Assembly: GCA_038093515.1 (NCBI GenBank)
Contig: JBBPSI010000316.1
Span: 1 to 24,560 of the forward strand
DNA from: Butyriboletus loyo
Taxonomy: Eukaryota; Basidiomycota; Agaricomycetes; Boletales; Boletaceae
Length of the DNA stretch: 24,560 nucleotides
Reading direction: 5' to 3'
The notes under the pieces are model-generated. The model did not search any database and was not told the origin of the DNA. It worked only from the letters and a program-made list of their open reading frames with translations. The position numbers and the translations under genes were made by a program. Below, in pieces: positions 17,144 through 24,560 of the stretch (positions are counted from its first letter, which is position 1; every line of letters begins with the position of its first letter).

Positions 17144-20100
17144 AAAGGAGGGAAGTTTCGACGTCTTCGCCTCCTCTTGTAATCGCCCCTGTAGTTATAT
17201 CAAACCCCAATGCGCAATCAATTCGAGTTCCAGTCTCTTTATTCGTGCACGAAGGGGGTCAAATCGTCGACACATTCGCCCTGGTGGACAGCGGCGCAAG
17301 CGGATGCTTCATAGATCGCGATCTAGTGAAGCGAAAGAAACTGCCGATGGAACGGCTACCCAAACCACTAAGTGCCCAAAACGTGGACGGGTCAAACAAC
17401 CAAGGAGGAGTCATCCGATACAAAGTCAACATCTCCATCAGGATTGGAGAAACCGAGGAGGAACGGAGCTTCCTAGTCCTCAACATAGGAAAAGAAAACA
17501 TGATCCTGGGATTGCCGTGGCTACGAGAAGCAAACCCGGTAATAGATTGGGCCACTGGCCACATCGATCTCCCAGATCAAATCAAGAAGCCCCGACACGA
17601 CTCCCCTCGGGCAATCGCTCAACGGTACCTGGTACGGTACCTTGACTTGGACCCAGACTCCAAGATCGCCAAGCTCTGGAAGAAGCGAGTGGACGCTTCA
17701 GCACGGGACGCCTACCCTATCAGAAAGGCAACCATCGCGACTGAGATCGCCGCTCAAGCCGTCAAGGAGAAAGCAGTTCTCCCTACCCCGTTCACTGCCT
17801 TCGCGGACGTTTTTGACAAAAAGAACACCGAGGAACTTCCCCCGTCCCGATCATTCGACCACGCCATTGACCTTGACAAGGACTTCGTACCCAAAGTCGC
17901 TAAGGTCTACCCTCTGAATCCGAAAGAATCGGAGGCATGTAAGGCGTTCGTCGAAGAACACCTCAAGTCAGGGAAGATCACTCCTTCCAAGTCCCCTCAG
18001 GCAGCCCCCTTCTTCTTTGTCTCTAAGAAGGATGGCTCGTTACGCCCCTGTCAGGACTACAGGTACCTGAATTCGCATACCGTCAAAAACGCCTACCCTC
18101 TTCCCCTCATCTCCGACCTCGTCGATCGTCTCAAAGGGTCCAAAATCTTCACCAAGATGGACATTCGCTGGGGATATAACAATGTCCTCATCAAGCCAAA
18201 TGACCGCTGGAAAGCGGCTTTCATCACTCCCCAAGGGTTGTTCGAACCCACCGTGATGTTCTTTGGCCTCTGCAACTCCCCAGCAACCTTCCAGGCCTTG
18301 ATGGACCATATCTTCGGCGACCTCATGGCAGAAGGGTGGTTGATCATCTACATGGACGACCTCTTAATCCACTCCGCCACCTCTGAAGAACACGAGGCAC
18401 GAACAATCCGCGTCCTGGAACGACTCCGCGAACATAAATTGTTCCTCAAACTGGAAAAATGCTCGTTCGACGCGGAAGAAGTGGAGTACCTCGGGATGAT
18501 GGTCCGGGAAGGACAGGTCAAGATGGACCCCACAAAATTGAAAGCCATTCGCGAATGGAACCCACCAACCTCGGTGAAGGCAGTCAGGTCCTTCATCGGG
18601 TTTTGCAATTTCTACAGAAGATTTATTCAGGACTTCTCCCATATTGCGAAGCCACTACACGACCTGACCAAGAAGAACTCCCCCTGGGCCTGGACCCCGG
18701 CTTGTGAACAGGCGTTCCAAGCAATCAAGCAGTCGTTCTTACGACAACCCGTCCTCTCCATGCCCGACGTCACCAAACCGTTCGCCGTCATGACGGACGC
18801 CTCCCTTACTGCCACTGGGGCAGTTCTTATGCAAAAGGACGTCAATGGCGACCTCCATCCTTGCGCATACCTCTCCAAGACGCTCTCCCCGGCAGAGCGC
18901 AATTACGACATCTACGACCGCGAACTGCTCGCAGTCATTCATGCGTTAGAAGAATGGCGACACTACCTGCGCGGTACTGGTCACCAGGTGGAGATTCTCA
19001 CCGATCACAAGAATCTCACGTATTTCCGCCAACCCAACAAGTTGTCCCGCCGACAGGCCCGTTGGCTAATGTTCCTGCAGGACTTCGACCTGCATTTCCA
19101 TCACATCCCGGGTACACAGATGGGACCTGCTGACGCCCTGTCCCGCCGCGACGACGTTGACACTTCCGCCGACAACCAGGAAGTGACCCTCCTCCCCGAA
19201 ACTCTCTTTGCTCGTAAAATCGACGTTGCCCTCGCTGAAAAGATCGCGGCCTCCACTCCCGGCGATCCCATGATTAAACGGTGTATGCAGGCACTTTACG
19301 AAGACTCCCCGCTCTTTCCCAAGATGAATGCTGGTGATTGGGATTTCGATGGAAAGGAGTTATACTTCCGGAAGAAACGTTATATCCCCGAGGCCGCACG
19401 CGTCGACCTCATCCGATCTCTACACGAAAGCCCCGCTGGTGGTCACGGTGGCATATTCCGCACCCAGAATCTGGTGCAACGGGATTATTGGTGGCCAGGC
19501 ATGGCTAATTTGGTCCGCCGTTTCGTCTCGGGCTGCGCCGTATGTCAAGCGCACAAGGTTAATACTCACCCCACCGTGCCCCCTCTCACCCCTCTGGCCA
19601 GTGTGGCCTCTCGCCCTTTTGAACAGGTCTCGGTCGACCTCATCACCGGTCTCCCTCCATCTTTGGGATATGATTCAGTCATGGTCGTGGTAGACCATGG
19701 GCTTACGAAGGGGGTAATTTATTCCCCTTGCAACAAAGACATCGATGCGGCAGGAGTTGCCAAGTTGTTTTTCAAAACCGTCTTCCTCCGCTTCGGCCTA
19801 CATTCCCGATGCATCTCGGACAGAGGTCCTCAATTCGCGTCTGCCTTTGCCAGAGAGCTTGCGAGACTCCTCGACTATGACCTCGCCCTCTCCTCCGCGT
19901 ACCACCCACAGACTGACGGCGAGACCGAACGAGTCAACCAAGAATTGGAGACGTATCTCCGAATCTTCTGCGACGGTCATCCCGAACGTTGGGCAGAGCT
20001 CCTTCCCATGGCCGAGTTTTCCCATAACTCGATGACGCACTCCTCGACGAACGTGTCCCCGTTCTCCCTTATGGTTGGATACGAGCCAAGGTCTTATCCT

Positions 20101-20685
20101 CCAATCGGAAAGACTTTCCTCCCCGCCCTCGAGTCCAGACTCTCGGAACTCACGGGAGCCCGAACGGAGGCATTAGAAGCCCATGAGAAGGCACGACGAC
20201 TGATGAAGGAACGGATCCAGTCCAAGTTCCGCCCGTGGAAGACTGGCGACAAGGTTTGGTTGGAAGGGCGCAACCTTCGACTCAGGTACCCGTCGAAGAA
20301 GCTCGCCCCTAGAAGAGAAGGTCCGTTTGAAATCGCACAGGTTGTCTCCCCTGTGGCGTACAGACTCCGATTACCGCCGACCTGGAAGATCCATGACGTC
20401 TTCCACGCGTCCCTCCTGACCCCTTATCGTGAAACTGCAGAACATGGTCCGAATTTCACAAACCCTCCTCCGGAAGAAATAGACGGAGATGAAGAATACG
20501 AGATCGATCGGATCTTATCGCACCGCGGCTCCAAGGGACGCCGCCAGTTCCTTGTGTCCTGGAAGGGATACTCCGCAGCTGAGAACACCTGGGAACCAAA
20601 CGGGAACCTGGTCCATGCGCAGGCCTTGCTCAAGGCTTATAAGCTGCGCCACCCGAAGGATTTCCCATCCCCATCCTCTCAGTAA
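17125..20685 (+). CDS. pol: Pol of chromovirus B (PR-RT-RNaseH-IN-chromodomain)
   Basis: 1186 residues, fully open. The aspartic protease has DSGA at residues 55-58. Reverse transcriptase shows YMDD at 409-412, and RNase H has Asp558, Glu600 and Asp627. The integrase finger is His767, His774, Cys804 and Cys807, with the catalytic triad Asp838, Asp899 and Glu935 (35 residues between the last two). The chromodomain is at about 1123-1172 (EYEIDRIL, FLVSWKGY, NTWEP). The frame is open from 17086, so Gag and Pol overlap by 58 nt in the -1 relation. An ATG at 17125 lies within gag, but a -1 ribosomal shift near AAAGGATTTTT is the more likely expression route. ORF3 begins 8 nt after the stop. Confidence 0.95.
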   Translation: MAKGFLERREVSTSSPPLVIAPVVISNPNAQSIRVPVSLFVHEGGQIVDTFALVDSGASGCFIDRDLVKRKKLPMERLPKPLSAQNVDGSNNQGGVIRYKVNISIRIGETEEERSFLVLNIGKENMILGLPWLREANPVIDWATGHIDLPDQIKKPRHDSPRAIAQRYLVRYLDLDPDSKIAKLWKKRVDASARDAYPIRKATIATEIAAQAVKEKAVLPTPFTAFADVFDKKNTEELPPSRSFDHAIDLDKDFVPKVAKVYPLNPKESEACKAFVEEHLKSGKITPSKSPQAAPFFFVSKKDGSLRPCQDYRYLNSHTVKNAYPLPLISDLVDRLKGSKIFTKMDIRWGYNNVLIKPNDRWKAAFITPQGLFEPTVMFFGLCNSPATFQALMDHIFGDLMAEGWLIIYMDDLLIHSATSEEHEARTIRVLERLREHKLFLKLEKCSFDAEEVEYLGMMVREGQVKMDPTKLKAIREWNPPTSVKAVRSFIGFCNFYRRFIQDFSHIAKPLHDLTKKNSPWAWTPACEQAFQAIKQSFLRQPVLSMPDVTKPFAVMTDASLTATGAVLMQKDVNGDLHPCAYLSKTLSPAERNYDIYDRELLAVIHALEEWRHYLRGTGHQVEILTDHKNLTYFRQPNKLSRRQARWLMFLQDFDLHFHHIPGTQMGPADALSRRDDVDTSADNQEVTLLPETLFARKIDVALAEKIAASTPGDPMIKRCMQALYEDSPLFPKMNAGDWDFDGKELYFRKKRYIPEAARVDLIRSLHESPAGGHGGIFRTQNLVQRDYWWPGMANLVRRFVSGCAVCQAHKVNTHPTVPPLTPLASVASRPFEQVSVDLITGLPPSLGYDSVMVVVDHGLTKGVIYSPCNKDIDAAGVAKLFFKTVFLRFGLHSRCISDRGPQFASAFARELARLLDYDLALSSAYHPQTDGETERVNQELETYLRIFCDGHPERWAELLPMAEFSHNSMTHSSTNVSPFSLMVGYEPRSYPPIGKTFLPALESRLSELTGARTEALEAHEKARRLMKERIQSKFRPWKTGDKVWLEGRNLRLRYPSKKLAPRREGPFEIAQVVSPVAYRLRLPPTWKIHDVFHASLLTPYRETAEHGPNFTNPPPEEIDGDEEYEIDRILSHRGSKGRRQFLVSWKGYSAAENTWEPNGNLVHAQALLKAYKLRHPKDFPSPSSQ

Positions 20686-20693
20686 ACAACGAA

Positions 20694-21938
20694 ATGGCCA
20701 TCCCACCCGCAGAAAACAACGCCCCGCTTCCAGCTCAACCCCCCGTCCGCTCTTCTCGCCTCCCAGTTTCTTCCCGCCGCGTCCTTTACGCCGCCGTCTT
20801 GGAAAACCCCGTCGCCACCTACGCCTTGGAGCAGCGTATGGACTTCACTGGGGACTATGTCCTCCGCACCCTCGCTAGTCTCTACCGCTCCTATGCCCTC
20901 GCCCGCACCGTCCACACCCGCCTATGCCCCGACAACCAACCCCCCGTATATGCCACCGCCCTAGAGACCTCCTTGATGGAGGCTAGGGGGTATACGTTGG
21001 ACATCCTTCATGCGGAAGGATTCGGCTATGTCGTCGACCAACTCCTCCCCGGCATCCTCGCGCCCGTCTTGCGCCCCATCCTCGTCGCTCTCGCTCCTAG
21101 AGAGCGAGAATTTTATTTTCAGTCCAACGACAGGATTGGGTTTCTTCGCCCCACCGCTCGCGGCCCCAATCCCCCTCCTCGTCCTGCCGCGGAAGGATCT
21201 CCTCCGCCACTACCTATTCCAGCGCCATCCGCAAGAGATTCACCTGCGACCACTCTGGTAGCAGACTCGTCCAGGGAGACCACTGGAGAGTCCCTCGAGT
21301 CCTTTCGGACCGACGTCGACGAGCCCCAGGTCGCTCGTCGACACTCCCCCCTACCGCCTAGGACTGTGCGTCGCCAACCTCGCCAGACGCTTCTCCAGAC
21401 TGGATCTATCCCGGGATCGGTCACCCTCACCGCCGCAGGACGAAGAATCGCCAATAGGGCCTTCCGCTCCATCACCCCCCAACCGTCCACTCGTCGTGGC
21501 ACCCCCGCCATTCAACTTATCCCCCGTGTCACCTCCCCCGCCGCCGCCGCCACTGCTGGTGGCTCTAACTCCTCTTCGTACGGACCCCCACCCCCCTACC
21601 TCCCCGGTCGGGGTACTCGTGATTCCCCTATCGTCGTCGACGATAGATCTCCTAACCCCAGCCCGAGCGTTGCTCGACCTCGCCTCGTCCGCCCGCAGCT
21701 CTGCTTCGAGTGCGGGACCATCGGCCACTTCCGTAGGGAGTGCCCTAACTACACGTGCCCCTTCTGCCACCGGATCGCCCCTGGTCATATTCAGGAATTT
21801 TGCCCCGAACGCGTATGCGGCCTCTGCGGAGCCGTTGGCCATATCGTCGCAAATTGCACCTTTCGGGACGACGTCTGGGCAGATCTCAATGCCGATGACG
21901 CTTACGACTACGACGTCAACGAGGGGGAGTCTCAGTGA
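20694..21938 (+). CDS. ORF3 of element B: triple zinc-knuckle protein
   Basis: 414 residues, starting 8 nt after the Pol stop in a different frame, with a good start context (GAAATGG). Residues ~25-155 look helical and are free of low-complexity sequence (RRVLYAAVLENPVATYALEQRM ... LAPREREFYFQSNDR). Residues ~160-335 are Pro/Ser/Arg-rich and disordered-looking, with SPIVVDDRSP near 320. Three zinc knuckles follow: C337-C340-H345-C350, C355-C358-H365-C370 (wider C-x2-C-x6-H-x4-C spacing) and C375-C378-H383-C388. The acidic tail ends DYDVNEGESQ. The layout (helical domain, linker, CCHC) resembles a Gag nucleocapsid, not an envelope: there is no signal peptide or membrane segment. B'' carries the same ORF with almost only silent changes. 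It probably binds nucleic acid; I do not know a named family. Confidence 0.8.
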   Translation: MAIPPAENNAPLPAQPPVRSSRLPVSSRRVLYAAVLENPVATYALEQRMDFTGDYVLRTLASLYRSYALARTVHTRLCPDNQPPVYATALETSLMEARGYTLDILHAEGFGYVVDQLLPGILAPVLRPILVALAPREREFYFQSNDRIGFLRPTARGPNPPPRPAAEGSPPPLPIPAPSARDSPATTLVADSSRETTGESLESFRTDVDEPQVARRHSPLPPRTVRRQPRQTLLQTGSIPGSVTLTAAGRRIANRAFRSITPQPSTRRGTPAIQLIPRVTSPAAAATAGGSNSSSYGPPPPYLPGRGTRDSPIVVDDRSPNPSPSVARPRLVRPQLCFECGTIGHFRRECPNYTCPFCHRIAPGHIQEFCPERVCGLCGAVGHIVANCTFRDDVWADLNADDAYDYDVNEGESQ

Positions 21939-21976
21939 GGGGACCATTCAAGTTGTGGAGTCGGAGTCTCCACCAT

Positions 21977-21986
21977 GGGAAGGGGG
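21977..21986 (+). promoter_or_regulatory. Polypurine tract of element B
   Basis: GGGAAGGGGG ends 3 nt before the 3' LTR and would prime plus-strand DNA synthesis. The same tract is present in reverse in B' (15148-15157). Confidence 0.85.
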
Positions 21987-21989
21987 TAA

Positions 21990-22418
21990 TGTTACGGTAG
22001 TACTTTATTTCTTTTCTCCACTACCGTTAGGACTCTTACATTCGCCTAGCCTTATGCTAGTTCCTGTTGAACGGTAACAACCGTTCTTAGCTTAGTCATC
22101 ACTTCCCGCGCACGGACGCACTTTCTTTCATACTCCAGAACGTTCTAGAGTATCTCTTCCTCATTCGTACTTTTGCTCTCGCGACCCGGTTAGGGAGCAT
22201 GGTCTGTGCGCAGACCTCAGTAGTATAAAGCACCTGTCTTTACACCCTGTAACGGTATCTAGTTCTACGCAGCTTCCTGCTAGCAATTAGTATCACTTCC
22301 AGACTCTTAGTGTGCGCACTAAGACATAGTCTGAGACCCAGCTCAGAAACGCTTTACGAGTCTTGAGGCCACTCCAGAGTGCCTCCTCGCTGTTCAATTG
22401 TTAGCGCCCAGCGTAACA
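21990..22418 (+). repeat. 3' LTR of element B
   Basis: 429 bp, the same length as the 5' LTR. Differences by eye: C/T in GCCTAGCC(T/C)ATG, A/G in GACCC(A/G)(A/G)TTAGG, two changes after the TATA box (CCTC versus CACC) and C/T in GAGTCT(C/T)GAGG. That makes five in 429, about 98.8% identity. Followed by CCGCA. Confidence 0.95.
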
Positions 22419-22423
22419 CCGCA
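22419..22423. repeat. Target-site duplication CCGCA (right) of element B
   Basis: Identical to 15314-15318 and directly follows the 3' LTR. Confidence 0.95.
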
Positions 22424-22493
22424 TACACGTTCAGGACAAAACTCCTGAATATGACCAGGGGCGATTCGGTGGCAGAAGGGGCATGTGTAGTTA
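22419..22493 (-). mobile_element. Continuation of reverse B' fragment (ORF3 part)
   Basis: The reverse complement matches ORF3 of element B around the middle zinc knuckle (CPFCHRIAPGHIQEFCPERVCG). It joins 15318 across the inserted element B. It ends at about 22493, where sequence switches without warning to forward-oriented Pol. Confidence 0.9.
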
Positions 22494-23851
22494 ATGCCGG
22501 GGACTGGGACTTCGATGGCAAAGAGCTGTATTTCCGTAAGAAACGCTACATCCCCGAGGCAGCACGAGTCGACCTCATCCGTTCCCTCCATGAAAGCCCT
22601 GCAGGCGGTCATGGTGGCATCTTTCACACCCAGAACCTGGTGCAACGGGATTATTGGTGGCCAGGTATGGCTAACCTCGTCCGCTGCTTCGTCTCTGGAT
22701 GTGCCGTTTGCCAGGCGCATAAAGTTAATACCCATCCCACTGTCCCTCCTCTCACCCCTCTGGCCAGCGTGGCCTCTCGTCCTTTTGAGCAGGTCTCGGT
22801 TGACCTCATCACCGGTCTTCCTTCCTCTTTGGGTTATGATTCTGTCATGGTCGTGGTAGACCATGGGCTTACGAAGGGGGTAATTTATTCCCCTTGCAAC
22901 AAGGACATCGATGCGGCAGGAGTCGCCAAATTATTTTTCAAAACCGTCTTCCTCCGCTTCGGACTACACTCTCGCTGCATCTCTGACCGTGGTCCTCAGT
23001 TCGCTTCTGCCTTTGCCAGAGAACTCGCAAGGCTCCTGGACTATGACCTCGCCCTCTCCTCCGCGTACCACCCACAGACCGATGGAGAAACAGAACGAGT
23101 CAATCAAGAACTGGAAACGTACCTCCGGATCTTCTGTGATGGTCACCCGGAACGATGGGCCGAACTCCTCCCCATGGCCGAGTTTTCCCACAATTCCATG
23201 ACCCATTCATCGACCAACGTGACGCCCTTCTCCCTGATGGTCGGTTATGAGCCGAGGTCTTATCCTCCAATCGGAAAGACTTTCCTCCCCGCCCTCGAAT
23301 CCAGACTCTCGGAACTCACGGGAGCCCGAACGGAGGCATTAGAAGCCCACGAGAAGGCACGGCGATTGATGAAGGAACGGATCTCGTCCAAGTTCCGTCC
23401 GTGGAAGACAGGGGATAAGGTTTGGCTCGAAGGGCGCAACCTTCGACTCAGGTACCCGTCCAAGAAACTCGCCCCAAGAAGGGAAGGACCGTTCGAGATC
23501 GCACAGGTTGTCTCCCCTGTGGCGTACAGACTCCGATTACCCCCGACCTGGAAGATTCATGACGTCTTCCACGCGTCACTCCTCACCCCTTATCGCGAGA
23601 CCGTGGAGCATGGTCCTAATTTTACGAATCCCCCTCCGGAAGAGATAGACGGAGATGAAGAGTATGAGATCGATCGGATCTTATCGCACCGCGGCTCCAA
23701 GGGACGCCGCCAGTTCCTGGTTTCCTGGAAAGGGTACTCCGCAGCTGAGAACACCTGGGAGCCGAATGGGAACTTGGTCCATGCGCAAGCCCTTCTCAAG
23801 GCTTATAAACTGCGACACCCCAAGGACTTCCCTTCCCCATCTTCACAGTAA
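22493..23851 (+). pseudogene. pol: Pol 3' part of a second forward B copy (B''), 5'-truncated
   Basis: From AATGCCGGGGACTGG the sequence matches element B from 19327 onward: HHCC finger, DDE residues (VDLITG, ISDRGPQF, TERVNQE) and the complete chromodomain to the stop at 23851. Only about six residues differ from element B over ~450 (for example R to H in FRTQN, R to C in VRRFV, S to T in NVSPF), against many silent changes. Protease, RT and RNase H are missing, so the fragment cannot act alone. The open frame upstream (22379-22492) belongs to LTR and reversed B' and is a chance fusion. Confidence 0.9.
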
Positions 23852-23860
23852 ACAAACAAG

Positions 23861-24560
23861 ATGGCCATTCCTCCTGCTGAAAACAATGCCCCGCTTCCGG
23901 CTCAACCCCCCGTCCGCTCTTCCCGTCTTCCAGTTTCCTCTCGCCGCGTCCTCTACGCCGCCGTTCTAGAAAACCCCGTCGCTACGTATGCTTTCGAGCA
24001 ACGTATGGATTTCACTGGAGACTATGTACTCCGTACCCTCGCTTTGCTCTATTGCTCATACGCCCTCGCACGTACCGTCCACACCCGCCTCTGCCCCGAC
24101 AACCAGCCGCCCGTATACGCCACCACCCTAGAGACCTCCTTGATGGAGGCTAGGGGGTACACCCTGGATATCCTTCACGCTGAAGGGTTCGGGTACGTCG
24201 TGGACCAACTCCTTCCAGGCATCCTCGCCCCCGTCCTACGCCCCATCCTCGTCGCTCTCGCTCCTAGGGAGAGAGAGTTTTACTTTCAGTCCAATGACAG
24301 GATTGGATTTCTTCGCCCCACTGCTCGCGGCCCCAATCCTCCTCCTCGTCCTGCCACGGAAGGATCTCCTCCGCCACTACCTATTCCAGCGCCATCCACT
24401 AGAGATTCACCTGCGACCACACTGGTAGCAGATTCGTCCAGGGAAACCACTGGAGAATCACTTGAGTCCTTTCGGACCGACGTCGACGAGCCCCAGGTCG
24501 CTCGTCGACACTCCCCTCTACCGCCTCGAACTGTGCGTCGCCAACCTCGCCAGACGCTTC
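23861..24560 (+). CDS. ORF3 of B'' (partial, runs off the window)
   Basis: Starts ATGGCCATTCCTCC, 9 nt after the Pol stop, and stays open for 233 codons to the window edge. Over the first ~145 codons I count about 50 silent changes but only four amino-acid replacements relative to ORF3 of element B (L to F, S to L, R to C, A to T). The zinc knuckles would lie beyond the edge. Confidence 0.85.
   Translation, partial: MAIPPAENNAPLPAQPPVRSSRLPVSSRRVLYAAVLENPVATYAFEQRMDFTGDYVLRTLALLYCSYALARTVHTRLCPDNQPPVYATTLETSLMEARGYTLDILHAEGFGYVVDQLLPGILAPVLRPILVALAPREREFYFQSNDRIGFLRPTARGPNPPPRPATEGSPPPLPIPAPSTRDSPATTLVADSSRETTGESLESFRTDVDEPQVARRHSPLPPRTVRRQPRQTL

Larger units (their letters stand above)
15319..22418 (+). 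mobile_element. Complete chromovirus-type Ty3/gypsy element B
   Basis: A 7.1-kb element bounded by two 429-bp LTRs that differ at five positions in my hand alignment, and by a CCGCA target duplication. In order it has a self-priming PBS, Gag, Pol with a C-terminal chromodomain, a third ORF with zinc knuckles, and a polypurine tract. All three reading frames are open. Chromodomain-bearing gypsy elements (chromoviruses) are common in fungi; in that lineage the chromodomain is thought to guide integration to marked chromatin. A third ORF downstream of pol is the unusual part. The near-identical LTRs and intact ORFs suggest a fairly recent, possibly still active, insertion. Confidence 0.95.

Noticed and set aside
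20694..21938. ORF3 as an envelope gene
   Set aside because: No signal peptide, transmembrane segment or glycoprotein-like Cys pattern. The cysteines form zinc knuckles.
21351..21947. 198-codon minus-strand ORF opposite ORF3
   Set aside because: Gly-rich low-complexity shadow of the Pro-rich linker in ORF3.
21496..22077. 193-codon plus-strand ORF overlapping ORF3 and running into the 3' LTR
   Set aside because: Out-of-frame reading of the Pro/Ser-rich linker, crossing the polypurine tract into the LTR. ORF3 explains the conservation.
22379..22492. N-terminal ~38 codons of the ORF that continues into B'' Pol
   Set aside because: Made of LTR end and reversed B' ORF3; an accidental fusion at the rearrangement junction.

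Overview
The window looks like repeat-rich, probably subtelomeric DNA of a basidiomycete fungus (Agaricomycete-like). Supporting signs are degenerate TTAGGG-type telomere repeats, a CHAT-domain gene of the kind expanded in mushrooms, a decayed non-reducing polyketide synthase, and Ty3/gypsy retrotransposons of chromovirus type. The placement rests on gene families and is not proven. Nothing here looks bacterial, and I see no rRNA, tRNA or CRISPR array.

Left part (1-8383). Two ~390-bp direct repeats (1-389 and 506-898) are followed by interstitial telomere-like repeats (about 920-1136) and ~500 bp with no recognisable gene. A minus-strand ORF remnant (1654 to about 2200) stops where a ~2-kb direct duplication begins. 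That duplication (about 2203-4163 and 6055-8088) carries a CHAT protease-like domain followed by a convergent, poorly defined minus-strand gene. Between the two copies lies a broken fragment of a non-reducing PKS (end of the acyltransferase domain plus the product-template domain, about 4351-5735), which runs straight into the second CHAT reading frame.

Middle part (8384-14717). This is Gypsy element A: a short 5' LTR, a primer-binding site, gag, and protease/RT/RNase H/integrase. It is dead. It has an in-frame stop, a frame break in gag, a one-base frameshift in integrase, and two solo LTRs of a third family (C). The two solo LTRs lie in opposite orientation, each bounded by a 5-bp target-site duplication.

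Right part (14718-24560). A reverse-oriented 3' fragment of element B (call it B') is inserted in A's integrase. Inside that fragment sits a complete, apparently intact chromovirus B (15319-22418) with 429-bp LTRs, a CCGCA target duplication, Gag, a Pol ending in a chromodomain, and a third ORF in the 'env' position that encodes a protein with three zinc knuckles. To its right, B' is abruptly joined to a forward copy B'' that starts inside Pol and leaves the window inside its own third ORF.

The strongest observations are these. ORF3 of element B is under clear purifying selection between B and B''. Both A and B show a Tf1-like self-priming layout: a 10-nt PBS, 2 nt after the LTR, exactly complementary to the predicted transcript start. 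The nested insertion history can be read base by base from target-site duplications.
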